From: Leptospira sp. WS39.C2
GTDB lineage: Bacteria; Spirochaetota; Leptospiria; Leptospirales; Leptospiraceae
NCBI RefSeq assembly: GCF_040833965.1
Contig: NZ_CP162142.1
Span: 3,144,001-3,208,000 of the forward strand
Direction of reading: 5' to 3'
DNA: 64,000 nucleotides
Shown here: piece after piece, positions 55,401 to 63,805 of the stretch
Numbering within the stretch: position 1 is the stretch's first letter
How the letters are laid out: the number at the start of each line of letters is the position of its first letter
The notes under the pieces: model-generated
Told to the model about the DNA's origin: nothing
The model's database searches: none
Seen by the model: the letters and a program-made list of their open reading frames with translations, nothing else
Translations under genes and position numbers: made by a program

Positions 55401-55873
55401 ATGGAACTGAATGCACTCATACTGACATCTCTGCTGGGCAAGGGAATGCTTCTGGCCTTACTCCTAGTATCGCTATGGATTCGATCAACAGAAAGATATT
55501 GGTTGTTACTCAAAATGGATCAAATGGTGGAAGACCGAGTCTCTTTCGATGCAATCTTGATGGAACTGGGTGCAGTCATACGGATATTTCAACTGGTCAA
55601 GGAATAAGTTCTGGCAATTTCCCACTTATTTTCTTGGACTCTGTAAATCAGAAATTTTTGGTTCTCACCAATTTTAATAATAGACCACATCTATTTCGGG
55701 GCAATATGGATGGATCTGGAACTCTACACACTCAAATCTCTGCTTCACCAGAAGGAAATGGTGCATATTCGTCATTAAATCTCATTTTAAATCCAATCAA
55801 TGGAAAGTTGCTAATTACAACCATTGAAAGTGACGGTGGCATTTATTTCCACCCGTCCCTCTTCATCTGGTAG
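52493..55873 (+). CDS. Large lipoprotein: Ca-binding repeats, Ig/FN3 domains and seven propeller repeats
   Basis: From the ATG at 52493 the protein has 1126 residues. After a lipoprotein-like signal (LSLSRC), there are thrombospondin type 3-like calcium loops (DGDGISDG, DTNGDGIPD, DVNGDGIAD). Three chitobiase/HEX-C-like Ig domains follow, with SxPTFT and LAGNLST motifs, then one fibronectin III-like domain (about residues 665-755) and seven repeats of about 52 residues (see separate entry). The N-terminal two thirds and the repeat region appear to differ in base composition, the latter being more AT-rich. An earlier TTG at 52475 is less likely. A structured repeat begins immediately behind the stop codon. 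Confidence 0.8.
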   Translation: MRNHFTYLLIVILSLSRCVGILPGNTPQQGFNPLAFLFGLIGGTPSSSQNLSPGTTLDLSGDGKVDATLVDSDGDGISDGINLTGGTTPNLILIDTNGDGIPDAVDVNGDGIADYYISPNPPGFLTTAPGGTGNPVVIIVDANGNPLGFDTDGDGTPNDTAIVSIINDVTPPTITSSLLAGTYSTAQTVTLTCTDNRAPGSIVYTMDASSPTFTPKLGTVVNRPSQTISLSSEGNHTLQAVCRDLAGNLSTPLNITYTIDSQIPAITLVGQSSTSISSHVGAVTSSTATWQTNRSGSFVIREGSDCASGTQVAAGTATANVDQGFVRSYTHFTGEGTKTYRICVTGTNGLTGFASFSLHRDDTAPVVTADPGAGNYGVATAVSLSCSDTGGSGCDQIVYAIQAGSAPTNPVIQGTTGTVSSGTLYTAAFAMTDGAITYTKFVARDKAGNVSNVYSQNYTVDTQVATITVNSHTSSINGSSNVSLNWQSSKAGSYQIRLGGSSCSTGTVLTNTGSNVNVTGNALATTDINSTIANSHFNEGDNTIRICVANLIGNFGSTTRNANKDTTAPIVTMASPSGAGPFATGTQLQLSCSDTNGSGCDKIIYTVNGTEPTFDGSGAVTNGSVYTTPVALSDGSNQVKYLARDLAGNLSSTGNHGFYVGPPDAPSFVEAQAGGTSAFVQWWPVSGATSYTVYYSTSPGVTTASTSFGPVTDPSATITGLASGTLYYFRVVASNAIGNSPISLLESFAFTMATPLGANVTGTYFDISAGQGIGSGSGFSTVFDSLNEKLLLVARNNSNNSKLSLFRCSHTGTGCTYADISTGQGNNSGIYPSAVIDPINQKLLVATLNMSNGNKFSLYRCNLDGTSCTHTDISLGFNENFINAPNAILDLINKKLLVITINNNNAGKLLLIRCNLDGTGCALTDISAGQGGIAGVYRGVTIDKYNQKLLVVSRNFGNNDKPSLIRCNLDGTECTHTDISAGQGNASGLTPSIAMDSINRKILVVTQNGSNGGRPSLFRCNLDGTGCSHTDISTGQGISSGNFPLIFLDSVNQKFLVLTNFNNRPHLFRGNMDGSGTLHTQISASPEGNGAYSSLNLILNPINGKLLITTIESDGGIYFHPSLFIW
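54787..55870 (+). repeat. Seven tandem propeller-like repeats in the large lipoprotein
   Basis: Seven units of about 50-53 residues end the protein. Each runs DIS-x-GQG, then a loop, then a DxxNxKLLVV strand, then a N-x-N-GKxSLFRC strand and a C-x-LDGTGC turn. The last unit is degenerate (QISASPEGNG). Seven blades is a common closed beta-propeller, so a sugar- or protein-binding disc at the surface is a reasonable guess. Confidence 0.7.
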
Positions 55874-56006
55874 CCCCGCGCCAGGGATCCGAAGGGCTTG
55901 GTCACCTGCCATCGTTAGATGGCTGGGGACGGGAGCGGTAGCGCACCCCGGAGTGAGCCCGGTCGGTATTCTAAGGGACTAGATCATCTAACCAATACGA
56001 GGCGCC
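55874..56006 (+). repeat. GC-rich structured repeat, copy A
   Basis: A dispersed element beginning right after a TAG stop codon. Outer pairing is GCGCC (55878-55882) with GGCGC (56001-56005). Inside it, CCGA-A-GGGCT (55889-55898) pairs with AGCCC-GG-TCGG (55956-55966). Within that lie a hairpin of the GTCACC...GGGGAC kind and a second one, CGGG...CCCG, with a GGTA loop. A T-rich run follows, so it could also stop transcription. Its GC content is far above that of the flanks. Copy B matches it closely. Confidence 0.82.
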
Positions 56007-56053
56007 ATTTTTTTTAAAATTATGAAAAACAATAAACTTTATTTAGGAAATCA

Positions 56054-56896
56054 ATGAAACAAACCATCCAATCTTTACTCCTTTTCTTTTTCGCAGTGAC
56101 TGTTAGTCTCCATGCAGACGAACAAGTCATTCGTGGCCGGTATTATCTAGAGGGAACGTATGCCGATAGTTTTTTCTCACCAACAAAACCATACAAAATA
56201 CGGGATGGATTGATGGATAAGGAAAACAATTTCCAAAACAGAGGGGAAGTTTTTGGTCCCTACACAGCAGCGTACGGAACTGATTTGGAAAAATTGGTGA
56301 GTTGGTATGCGTTTGAAAAGGCTCCAAAGGGAAAAATCGACAGCCAATCACAATCACTATTCTTTGAATATGTATTCCAGTCAGGGATTGGTCTTGGGTT
56401 GGGTCTTAACCAAACCAATTTCCAAGGGAATGATTTGAGTAAAACTAAGTTTGATTCCATGTTTGAATTGGGTTACTTAAGTCGATTGAATCCAGACTTC
56501 CAAGGGTATCCCATATCACAACTGATTCAATATGAAATCCTATTACCGAATGTAACGTTTTCGGATCACGATTTTTTACATATACGGTATGCAAATTTAC
56601 AACTTGCTTATCATTTTTTAGAAAATTCTATGTTTGATCCTTACATTCGAATTGGTGCTGGGATTGGTAAAGAAAGATATTATAAGGCTACCATCCTCCA
56701 ATCCAACTTGACAATTGGAACTCGCATCTTTCTTTCCGAACGATTTTACCTAGTCTTAGAGGCTGTTGGAAATAATTATGATGCACGTAAAGAAGTCCAA
56801 AGCCCAAATCTAACAAGTTTTAATCGAAAGAAAGAGGATCATATTTGGTCATTACAAGAATACTCTGCAAAAATAGGCGTGGGAATTCAGTTTTAA
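56054..56896 (+). CDS. Predicted outer-membrane beta-barrel protein
   Basis: A 280-residue exported protein with signal peptide LLLFFFAVTVSLHA. The rest alternates hydrophobic and polar residues in strands (SGIGLGLGLNQTNF, ANLQLAYHFLEN, YIRIGAGIGKERYY, LTIGTRIFLS, YLVLEAVGNNY, AKIGVGIQF) and ends with a terminal Phe, the classical barrel-insertion signal. No named family is recognised; an OmpA-like or OprP-like fold of 8-12 strands fits the size. A TTAGGAAATCA ribosome site precedes the ATG. Confidence 0.72.
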   Translation: MKQTIQSLLLFFFAVTVSLHADEQVIRGRYYLEGTYADSFFSPTKPYKIRDGLMDKENNFQNRGEVFGPYTAAYGTDLEKLVSWYAFEKAPKGKIDSQSQSLFFEYVFQSGIGLGLGLNQTNFQGNDLSKTKFDSMFELGYLSRLNPDFQGYPISQLIQYEILLPNVTFSDHDFLHIRYANLQLAYHFLENSMFDPYIRIGAGIGKERYYKATILQSNLTIGTRIFLSERFYLVLEAVGNNYDARKEVQSPNLTSFNRKKEDHIWSLQEYSAKIGVGIQF

Positions 56897-56948
56897 ATTT
56901 TAAGTTTTAATGGATTGATTTTGTTTCTACTCTCATTTGAGTAGATTC

Positions 56949-57467
56949 ATGAATGAATCCATTAATTATGTTATCACTGTCCAATCGTTCCAAAGAGGTC
57001 TTGGGAATTTAATTAAAATTTTAGAAAAAGCAGAACTCCATGCAGAAACCAAAAAGTTTCCTTTTGAAAATTTACTAAATGCAAGACTTTTCCCTGACCA
57101 ATTCCCGTTAACCAAACAAATCCAAATTGCATGTGATACTGCAAAACTTTGTGTTTCTCGCATTTCAGGTAAAGACGCACCCGTACATGAGGACACGGAA
57201 ACAACTTTAGCGGAACTAAAACATCGCATTGGTTCTGTGATCCAATACTTAGATACTTTTAAAGAAGAAGATTTCAAATCCGTACATGAAATCAAAGTAT
57301 CCCAACCAAGATGGGAAGGAAAGTACCTCACTGGTTTTGAATACCTAACCCACCATGCAATCCCAAACTTTTATTTTCATATCACTACAGCTTATGCGAT
57401 ACTTAGGCATAACGGTGTAGAAGTTGGGAAAAAAGATTATTTGGGTGAGATGCCATTTAAGAAATAA
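56949..57467 (+). CDS. DUF1993 domain protein
   Basis: This is a 172-residue protein of the DUF1993 family (DinB-like helical bundle). The signature parts are FENLLNARLFPDQFPLTKQIQIA near residue 38, APVHEDTETTLAELKHRI and HHAIPNFYFHITTAYAILRHNGVEVGK near the end. Members often occur in small oxidative or stress-related settings, but a function is not established. The ATG at 56949 is preferred to a TTG at 56937. The structured repeat B lies 50 bases after its stop. Confidence 0.85.
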   Translation: MNESINYVITVQSFQRGLGNLIKILEKAELHAETKKFPFENLLNARLFPDQFPLTKQIQIACDTAKLCVSRISGKDAPVHEDTETTLAELKHRIGSVIQYLDTFKEEDFKSVHEIKVSQPRWEGKYLTGFEYLTHHAIPNFYFHITTAYAILRHNGVEVGKKDYLGEMPFKK

Positions 57468-57518
57468 AGGGAGTTCGTTTCGATTGAGTTTAGATCAATG
57501 GAATTGATCAAGTTAATA

Positions 57519-57643
57519 CCCGCGCCAGGGATCCGAAGGGCTTGGTCTCACCCACATTGGGTGAGACGGGAGCGAAAGCGCACCCCGGAGTGAGCCCGGT
57601 CGGTTTTCAGAAAGATAACGATCATATAACAAATACGAGGCGC
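57519..57643 (+). repeat. GC-rich structured repeat, copy B
   Basis: Nearly identical to copy A in the first 27 bases (GCGCCAGGGATCCGAAGGGC and on) and in the block from CGGGAGCG to CCCGGTCGG. The outer stem GCGCC/GGCGC and the inner stem CCGA-GGGCT/AGCCC-TCGG are kept. The variable hairpin has a different sequence but pairs perfectly (GTCTCACCC with GGGTGAGAC), while in A it reads differently and also pairs. The second hairpin closes on a GAAA loop. It lies between the DUF1993 gene and the AraC regulator. Confidence 0.85.
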
Positions 57644-57739
57644 TCAAAGTCTAAACGTATTTATTATGATTTAGTTAAAATACCAAATAATTTAATCATT
57701 TACAACGAATGAAACTATTTTTCATTGGGATCAATTCTC

Positions 57740-58504
57740 ATGATTCCAACTGTCATTGAATACAAACCGCAATCACAGCTCAGACCTTATATAGACAATT
57801 ATCTTTTGATTCAATGTGATGAGGATTTTAGTAAGTCGATTATTCCACACCATTCATTTGTCCTAACGATCAAACTCAAAGGGAATCATCACTATCGGAT
57901 TCAATCAGATATAAAAACTTTACCCTCCATCTCTTTGTCGGGACTTAGAAAAACAGTAAAACACAATACACTCACCAAAGGAACCGAGATCATTATTGTT
58001 AAGTTCCAACCATGGGGAGCCTTTTCTTTTTTCAATATGTCGATGTATGAACTGAATGAGATAGGAATTTCTGGATATGATGTATTAGATAAAACTGATT
58101 TGAATGACCTCTACTCAAAACTTCAGGAAACAAAAGAGAATCTTGCAAAGATCGATCATCTCGAAACTTTTTTGTTAAAGTTAATCAATGGTAAATCCAT
58201 TGATCAAAGAATCTTAGAATCGATTACGCAATTGAATCATTCACAGGGATCAATTAAAATTAAAGAGATTGCCTCCGATGTGAATTTAAGTATCGATACC
58301 TTTGAAAAAAAATTTCGAGAAGTGATCGGAAGCACTCCCAAACAATTTTCATCGATCATCCGAATGAATTCGGCAATTCGAGAAATTCCAAAATATACTT
58401 CTTTTACCAAATTAGCTTATGATTTTGGGTATTTCGACCAATCACATTTCATCAAAGAGTTTAAATCATTCACAGGACAAACACCTACAGAATTTTTGAC
58501 TTAA
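57740..58504 (+). CDS. AraC-family transcriptional regulator
   Basis: The N-terminal part (about residues 1-140, with YKPQSQLRPYIDNYLLI and PHHSFVLTIKLKG) is the DUF6597-like sensing domain. Two helix-turn-helix motifs follow: IKIKEIASDVNLSIDTFEKKFREVIGSTP and FTKLAYDFGYFDQSHFIKEFKSFTGQTP, the normal AraC double. The ATG at 57740 is preferred to the TTG at 57725. The DUF1761 gene follows after 89 bases on the same strand and may be its target. The signal it answers to is unknown. Confidence 0.9.
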   Translation: MIPTVIEYKPQSQLRPYIDNYLLIQCDEDFSKSIIPHHSFVLTIKLKGNHHYRIQSDIKTLPSISLSGLRKTVKHNTLTKGTEIIIVKFQPWGAFSFFNMSMYELNEIGISGYDVLDKTDLNDLYSKLQETKENLAKIDHLETFLLKLINGKSIDQRILESITQLNHSQGSIKIKEIASDVNLSIDTFEKKFREVIGSTPKQFSSIIRMNSAIREIPKYTSFTKLAYDFGYFDQSHFIKEFKSFTGQTPTEFLT

Positions 58505-58593
58505 AAAAAATTTCCTCCCTGATTTTTTACAATCCCGTCTTAAAAAAATCCGCTATAAAGATTAAATACTGATCTATCAAAGGAAGATTGTTT

Positions 58594-59010
58594 ATGTTAG
58601 AAATTTTTTTACGTTTGAATTGGACAGCAGTCCTGTTGGCTTTTTTTGCCTATTTTTTTCTAGGTTATGTTTGGTTTACCATTCTCTTCAAAAAACTATA
58701 TCGAATTTCACTAGGAAAAGAAAACGAGAAGGAACAACCGTTAACAATGATATTTGTTGTTGGTCCGGGAATTTGTACCTTTGTCATATTGCTAACAACA
58801 GCAATATTATGTTCTACATTACAAATACACCAAACTGTTGAAGCACTCAAGTGGGGAGTTTTGATTGGAATTGGATATTTGTCTGCCAATACATTTACTA
58901 TTGCGATCAACCCAAACATTCCGAGGCCAATTCTGTATGGTGCCATTTCGAGCGTTTATCATCTAGTAGGAATCAATATCGCCTCTTTTTTACTCATCCA
59001 AAATTTCTAA
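58594..59010 (+). CDS. DUF1761 membrane protein
   Basis: This 138-residue protein has four membrane helices and the DUF1761 phrases FFLGYVWFTILFKKLY, LKWGVLIGIGYLSANTFTIAIN and YGAISSVYHLVGINIASFLL. The function is not known. The ATG at 58594 has a clear AAGGAAG box; an upstream TTG at 58588 does not need to be used. The AraC-type gene precedes it. It ends at the bidirectional hairpin shared with pckA. Confidence 0.85.
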   Translation: MLEIFLRLNWTAVLLAFFAYFFLGYVWFTILFKKLYRISLGKENEKEQPLTMIFVVGPGICTFVILLTTAILCSTLQIHQTVEALKWGVLIGIGYLSANTFTIAINPNIPRPILYGAISSVYHLVGINIASFLLIQNF

Positions 59011-59016
59011 GGGCAT

Positions 59017-59050
59017 AAAAAAAGCCGCTTTCCTTTCGGAGGAGCGGCTT
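59017..59050. terminator. Intrinsic terminator of pckA (and possibly DUF1761)
   Basis: AAGCCGCT and AGCGGCTT pair over eight bases, with more pairing inside (CC...GG), and seven T residues follow on the minus strand. It is a textbook terminator for pckA, which ends at 59118. In the plus direction the T-run is short (CTTCGAT), so it is only a weak stop for the DUF1761 gene. Confidence 0.88.
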
Positions 59051-59117
59051 CGATCTAAACCAACCCACCAACTTAACTAAGTAAGTCGGCGCAGTTTAAA
59101 ATCTTTTGACGACAACC

Positions 59118-60710
59118 TTACGCTACAGGGCCGTATTGGCTGAAATCAAATTCTTTGGAACCAGTGAGATACTTTTTGTAGTTTTCTACAAATTGTTTCG
59201 CAAGGTCAGCGGCAGTTTTGTCATATTCTTCTTTGTTTTCCCAAGCGTTACGTGGGTTTAGGATATGTGCATCCACACCATTAACGGTTTTAGGGAAAGA
59301 TACTTGGAATACTGGGTGTTTTTCAAACTCGGATTTTTCAATGTTTCCGTTGAGGATTTCATTGATGATTTGGCGAGTGGCAGGAAGGTTCATCCTCTTT
59401 CCAACACCATACTTTCCACCAACAAGTCCAGTGTTGATGAGGTATGCATTCACTTGGTGTTTTTTCATTTTTTCACCGAGTAACTTTGCATAGTATGTTG
59501 GGTGGAGAGTCATAAACGCCTGACCAAAACAAGCTGAGAACGTTGCTTGTGGTTCTTTCACACCACGCTCAGTTCCTGCAACCTTTGCTGTATAACCAGA
59601 AAGGAAGTGGTACATCGCTTGTTCGATAGAAAGTTTAGAAACCGCAGGGAGAACACCATAAGCATCATAAGTAAGGAAGATCACAGTGTTTGGGTGACCT
59701 GCTTTTGATCCTGGTTGGATGTTGTCGATGTGGAAAATTGGATAAGATACTCGTGTGTTTTCTGTTTTCGCAGCAGAAGAGTAATCTACCTTTTTAGTAG
59801 CCGCATCAAACACAACGTTTTCGAGAAGTGCATCACGACGGATGGCTGCATAGATTTCTGGTTCTGTTTTTGGATCTAGGTTGATGGTTTTTGCATAACA
59901 TCCACCTTCAATGTTGAAGATTCCGTTATCGTCCCAACCATGTTCGTCATCACCAATGAGTTTACGATTTGGGTCTGTGGAAAGAGTTGTTTTTCCTGTT
60001 CCAGAAAGACCAAAAAAAAGTGCGCTATCTCCGTCTTTTCCAACGTTTGCAGAGCAGTGCATCGTAAGAACGTTTTTGAGTGGTAGGTAGTAGTTCATGA
60101 CAGAGAAAATCCCTTTTTTCATTTCCCCACCGTATTCCGTTCCACCGATGATACAGATTTTTTTTGCTAAGTGGAAAATCACAAACACTTCAGAATTGAG
60201 GCCGTGTTCTTTGTATTTTGCGTTTTTATAACCAGATGCGTTGATGATAGTAAACTCTGGGTTTAGTTTTGCGAGTTCTTCTTTTGTAGGGCGAAGGAAC
60301 ATGTTCGTGCAAAAGTGGTGTTGCCAAGCTCTTTCAGTCACCACACGGAGGGAGATACGTGTGTCGTCGTTTGTTCCAGCATGGCCATCAAATACGTATA
60401 ATTTTTTGTTATCGAGGAATTTCGTTACTTCTGCGTAGAGTTCGTTAAAAATTGCTTCGGAAACCTTTGTGTTTACTGGTCCCCACCAAATGTTGTTTTG
60501 AGAAGAAGGTTCATCGACAAAGTATTTGTCTTTTGGGGAACGACCCGTAAAAATCCCTGTATCCACCATCATCGTTCCGTTATCAGAAGTTACGCCTTCT
60601 TTGTTATTCAATTCGTGCTGGTAAATTTCTTCGTATGATAAGTTATGGAAGACTTCGGACGGTTTTAGGCCGAGTTCAGCAAGGCCCTTTAGATTAGTAG
60701 ATACTGACAT
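59118..60710 (-). CDS. pckA: Phosphoenolpyruvate carboxykinase (ATP)
   Basis: PckA converts oxaloacetate to phosphoenolpyruvate with ATP, the first committed step of gluconeogenesis; leptospires grow on fatty acids and depend on it. The P-loop [11 protein letters not shown] near residue 233, the [20 protein letters not shown] metal/substrate region, GDDEHGWDD and the RTSYPIFHI-like [14 protein letters not shown] segment are all typical of the ATP-dependent class. The 530 residues are standard. GGAGAG precedes the ATG. A TTGACA hexamer lies upstream. glgA is divergent, which pairs gluconeogenesis with glycogen synthesis. Confidence 0.97.
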   Translation of the reverse strand: MSVSTNLKGLAELGLKPSEVFHNLSYEEIYQHELNNKEGVTSDNGTMMVDTGIFTGRSPKDKYFVDEPSSQNNIWWGPVNTKVSEAIFNELYAEVTKFLDNKKLYVFDGHAGTNDDTRISLRVVTERAWQHHFCTNMFLRPTKEELAKLNPEFTIINASGYKNAKYKEHGLNSEVFVIFHLAKKICIIGGTEYGGEMKKGIFSVMNYYLPLKNVLTMHCSANVGKDGDSALFFGLSGTGKTTLSTDPNRKLIGDDEHGWDDNGIFNIEGGCYAKTINLDPKTEPEIYAAIRRDALLENVVFDAATKKVDYSSAAKTENTRVSYPIFHIDNIQPGSKAGHPNTVIFLTYDAYGVLPAVSKLSIEQAMYHFLSGYTAKVAGTERGVKEPQATFSACFGQAFMTLHPTYYAKLLGEKMKKHQVNAYLINTGLVGGKYGVGKRMNLPATRQIINEILNGNIEKSEFEKHPVFQVSFPKTVNGVDAHILNPRNAWENKEEYDKTAADLAKQFVENYKKYLTGSKEFDFSQYGPVA

Positions 60711-60765
60711 GGATCTCTCCTCGATTTCACTTTGTGTTTTTCTAGCTTCTTACTTTGCGAGTCGG

Positions 60766-60771
60766 TGTCAA
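60766..60771 (-). promoter_or_regulatory. Putative -35 hexamer of pckA
   Basis: A consensus TTGACA lies 56 bases before the pckA ATG in the 70-base gap shared with glgA. No good TATAAT is found at 16-18 bases, so the -10 is weak or different, and the assignment is tentative. Confidence 0.35.
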
Positions 60772-60780
60772 TAACAGAAA

Positions 60781-62211
60781 ATGAAGATTCTCCATGCATC
60801 TGCAGAATATTTTCCCTATACCAAGATGGGTGGGCTTGCCGATATGCTCGCTTCTCTCACCAAAGAACAAGCCAAGACTGAAGATGTTTATGTCGCATTG
60901 CCACTGATCGGCAAGTTGGGTAAAGAACCAATTTGGACAGGCAAAGAATACAAAGCCCTCCTCCCCGAAGATGCCAAAGAAGAAACCATGGCTGTTTCCT
61001 TACTCACAAAAGCAAGGTTTCGGGAAGCGGATGAATCTGGAGTAAAATTGTATTTTTTTGATTCGGAACTGTTTCGAAATTTGGAATCCATTTATGGAAC
61101 TGGTGAAGAACACTATCGTTTTGCTATTTTTTCCTACGCCTGTTATGCGTTAAGCCAAATCTTACAAGTAGATGCCTTCCATGCCCATGACTGGCATACG
61201 GCGCTCTCTCTATCTTTGCAAAAAAACTCAAGCCACTCAATTCCATCTGTATTTACAATTCACAATTTAGCCTACCAAGGGGACCATCCGTTTTGGATGA
61301 CGGGTTTTCTAAAAGAAGATCCTTTTCGTTTGGTCACAAGTCCATTTGATCACAATGAAAAATGCAATTATATGAAGGCAGGGATCCTTTCGGCTGGCCA
61401 AATCACAACGGTGAGCCCAGGTTATCGAGAAGAAACTCTCGTAGAACCCAATGGATTTGGTCTGAGTTATGTATTAAACAAAAGAAAGGCAAATTATACA
61501 GGCATCTTAAACGGAATTGATCCAGACGAATGGAGCCCAAAGTCAGACAAACGGATCTTCCAAACCTATACCTTGGAAACTTGGAAAGAGGGCAAACGGA
61601 AAAACAAAGAAGGACTTTACCGAGAAATCGGAAGGCCTTCGTTACCATTAGAAACACCGCTCATTGGTCTGATTGGTAGACTCACCTACCAAAAAGGATT
61701 TCCTACTTTTTTACAGGCATTTTTGGAAAGACGCCACCTACCACACCGTTATGTGGTTCTAGGTTCTGGTGATATAGAAACTGAAAAAGTATTTTTCCAT
61801 TTATCAGAAACAATACCCGATGTGTTTTATTTTTACCGAGGCTATAACGAATCATTAGCTCATAAAATAGAAGCTGCCAGTGATTTTTTTCTCATGCCAT
61901 CACTCTTTGAACCTTGTGGTTTAAACCAAATGTACAGCCATGTTTATGGAACCATTCCCATTGTTTCTCGTGTGGGTGGGCTTCGCGATACAGTAGAAGA
62001 ATCATTAGAACTTAAATGCAAAACAGGGATTGTTTTTGAACCGAATGACGCGAGTTCGCTTGGGTATGCATTAGAACGAGCCAAGGATTTGTTCGTTTCT
62101 CCCGAAAGGGACCATGTAGTGGAAAACATGATGAATCTGGATTGGACTTGGAACAAACGTAAATTAGAATATGATAGAATTTATATGAAATCAATTGAAC
62201 GATTACAGTAA
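60781..62211 (+). CDS. glgA: Glycogen/starch synthase
   Basis: GlgA adds glucose from ADP-glucose (or UDP-glucose) to glycogen. The 476 residues begin KILHASAEYFPYTKMGGLADM, where Lys15 in K-x-G-G-L is the ADP-glucose contact. Other features are AHDWHTALSL, FTIHNLAYQG, the NGIDPDEWSP loop and the C-terminal family 5 signature PSLFEPCGLNQMYSHVYGTIP with the catalytic Glu. It starts 70 bases from the divergent pckA. There is no branching enzyme or GlgC gene in the window. The next gene is a lipoprotein on the same strand. Confidence 0.95.
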   Translation: MKILHASAEYFPYTKMGGLADMLASLTKEQAKTEDVYVALPLIGKLGKEPIWTGKEYKALLPEDAKEETMAVSLLTKARFREADESGVKLYFFDSELFRNLESIYGTGEEHYRFAIFSYACYALSQILQVDAFHAHDWHTALSLSLQKNSSHSIPSVFTIHNLAYQGDHPFWMTGFLKEDPFRLVTSPFDHNEKCNYMKAGILSAGQITTVSPGYREETLVEPNGFGLSYVLNKRKANYTGILNGIDPDEWSPKSDKRIFQTYTLETWKEGKRKNKEGLYREIGRPSLPLETPLIGLIGRLTYQKGFPTFLQAFLERRHLPHRYVVLGSGDIETEKVFFHLSETIPDVFYFYRGYNESLAHKIEAASDFFLMPSLFEPCGLNQMYSHVYGTIPIVSRVGGLRDTVEESLELKCKTGIVFEPNDASSLGYALERAKDLFVSPERDHVVENMMNLDWTWNKRKLEYDRIYMKSIERLQ

Positions 62212-62270
62212 GAAACATTTGACCCTTAGTTGGGAAATAAATAGTTTTCAATTGTTAACAAAAGTAGACC

Positions 62271-63794
62271 ATGAATTCTATTCTATTTCGTTTATTCTTT
62301 ATCATTTTTCTTTTTTCTGCATGTAAACTCAAACTCAACAACCCAAGTGATCCCACTTCACAAGATTTTTTTGAAACATACTTACTACGTGCTTTTTTAT
62401 TATCAGACCCTTGTTTGAATTTCAAAACTTGGAAAAAAACGTATGGAACTGGAACTAATAAAACAACAGGATCTGATTTAATTGTACTATCCAACGGAGA
62501 TTATTTAGTTTCAGGGATCACACAAGAGTATCTGGTTCCTGGTTCTTCGGCTGGAGTCACGAATAGTTTTGTAGGGACAGCTGGATTAACTTTGAATACT
62601 TTCTTAATGCGTGTCTCCCATATTAACGGAGAGATCCTTTGGGTGGATTATCTTGGTCAAGCCGTGAACGAAAAAAGTTATAAACCTAAATTAAGAAAGT
62701 ATCCCAATGGAGATATCTCTGTTGCTTTTATTGTGACAGGGGCAGAACAATCTGGAACATTAAACGCAAAATCGGGAGTTGGATTAGTTTCAGCACTCTT
62801 TGTGGGAAGGATCAAGGAAGATGGAACGCGTGTTTGGTTTACTTATTTAGATTCAAACAGTATTGGAGATTACGTAGTTTCGGCATTAGATTTGTCGAAC
62901 CGTTTGCATGTGTTTATCGAAAATTTAGGATCTGCTGGGCATGGTTCCTTTGTTGATGGGCCTGCGATTCTCAATACCACTCAAGGTGGCTCAACTGACT
63001 CCGATTTCATCCATTTAGCAGTGAATGAAAATGGAACTATGATATTCCAACGTTTCTTTTCAAGTTCTGGGAATGATTTTGTGTTTGGAGCCGAAGCCAA
63101 TGCCAATGGGCTTTTTATCACAGGGGCTACGAATCAAAGTGTATTTGGAACCACTCATCCTAGTCCTAATGATCAGATGCCTTATGTGATGAAACTAAAC
63201 GAAACCGATGGAACAATTTTGTGGCATTCATACTTGGGAATTGCCGCTGAAGGTGGGTATGGTGATCCAAATCGTTTTTTAATAAAGGATAATTTCATTT
63301 ATACAATTGGCGCTGCTAGATATACTTATGGAAGTCCTTCCGAACCAATTGTTGCAGCGGATGGAGTGAGAAAACATTTCCTCTTTTCCAAATTAAACAC
63401 AAGTGGAGCAGTCCAATGGAATTCATTTTTGGGAAATTCTACGGAAGATGTGTTAGCTTTGACAGAAGCAGATCCTCTATTTCTTTCCTCAGGCCAATTG
63501 TTATTTAGGACACAAACCACAGAAACTAGTGGTCGCTTTACCTCTTCTTCCGATAGCTCTACTGGCGAAGGAACAGGTGCGTATACACTTGCTGATGTTT
63601 TTATCAATCCATTATCAGGAACATTCGATCGCTTTCATTATACTTTCAATTTGGTATCACCCTCGCAGGAACGAACAGAAGTAATGCGAGAAGTATGTAT
63701 AGGGAAATTGGTTAGATTGAATTATACTAAATTTACTACGTCACCTAACCCAAATCCTACCCAAATTTCGATTGAAAACGTCAATTTACCATAA
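62271..63794 (+). CDS. Large lipoprotein with beta-propeller-like (SBBP-type) region
   Basis: This is a 507-residue exported lipoprotein. The signal ends in a LFSACKLKLNN lipobox (Cys18). The body has repeated beta strands of the kind seen in SBBP-like propellers of leptospires: LIVLSNGDYLVSG, FLMRVSHINGEILWVDYLG, VAFIVTGAEQSG, LFVGRIKEDGTRVWFTYLD, VNENGTMIFQRFFSSSGND and LFSKLNTSGAVQWNSFLG. No catalytic motif is seen. It is probably surface or periplasmic. The third structured repeat begins 12 bases after its stop, in the opposite direction. Confidence 0.72.
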   Translation: MNSILFRLFFIIFLFSACKLKLNNPSDPTSQDFFETYLLRAFLLSDPCLNFKTWKKTYGTGTNKTTGSDLIVLSNGDYLVSGITQEYLVPGSSAGVTNSFVGTAGLTLNTFLMRVSHINGEILWVDYLGQAVNEKSYKPKLRKYPNGDISVAFIVTGAEQSGTLNAKSGVGLVSALFVGRIKEDGTRVWFTYLDSNSIGDYVVSALDLSNRLHVFIENLGSAGHGSFVDGPAILNTTQGGSTDSDFIHLAVNENGTMIFQRFFSSSGNDFVFGAEANANGLFITGATNQSVFGTTHPSPNDQMPYVMKLNETDGTILWHSYLGIAAEGGYGDPNRFLIKDNFIYTIGAARYTYGSPSEPIVAADGVRKHFLFSKLNTSGAVQWNSFLGNSTEDVLALTEADPLFLSSGQLLFRTQTTETSGRFTSSSDSSTGEGTGAYTLADVFINPLSGTFDRFHYTFNLVSPSQERTEVMREVCIGKLVRLNYTKFTTSPNPNPTQISIENVNLP

Positions 63795-63805
63795 GTAAAC
63801 ATGTG

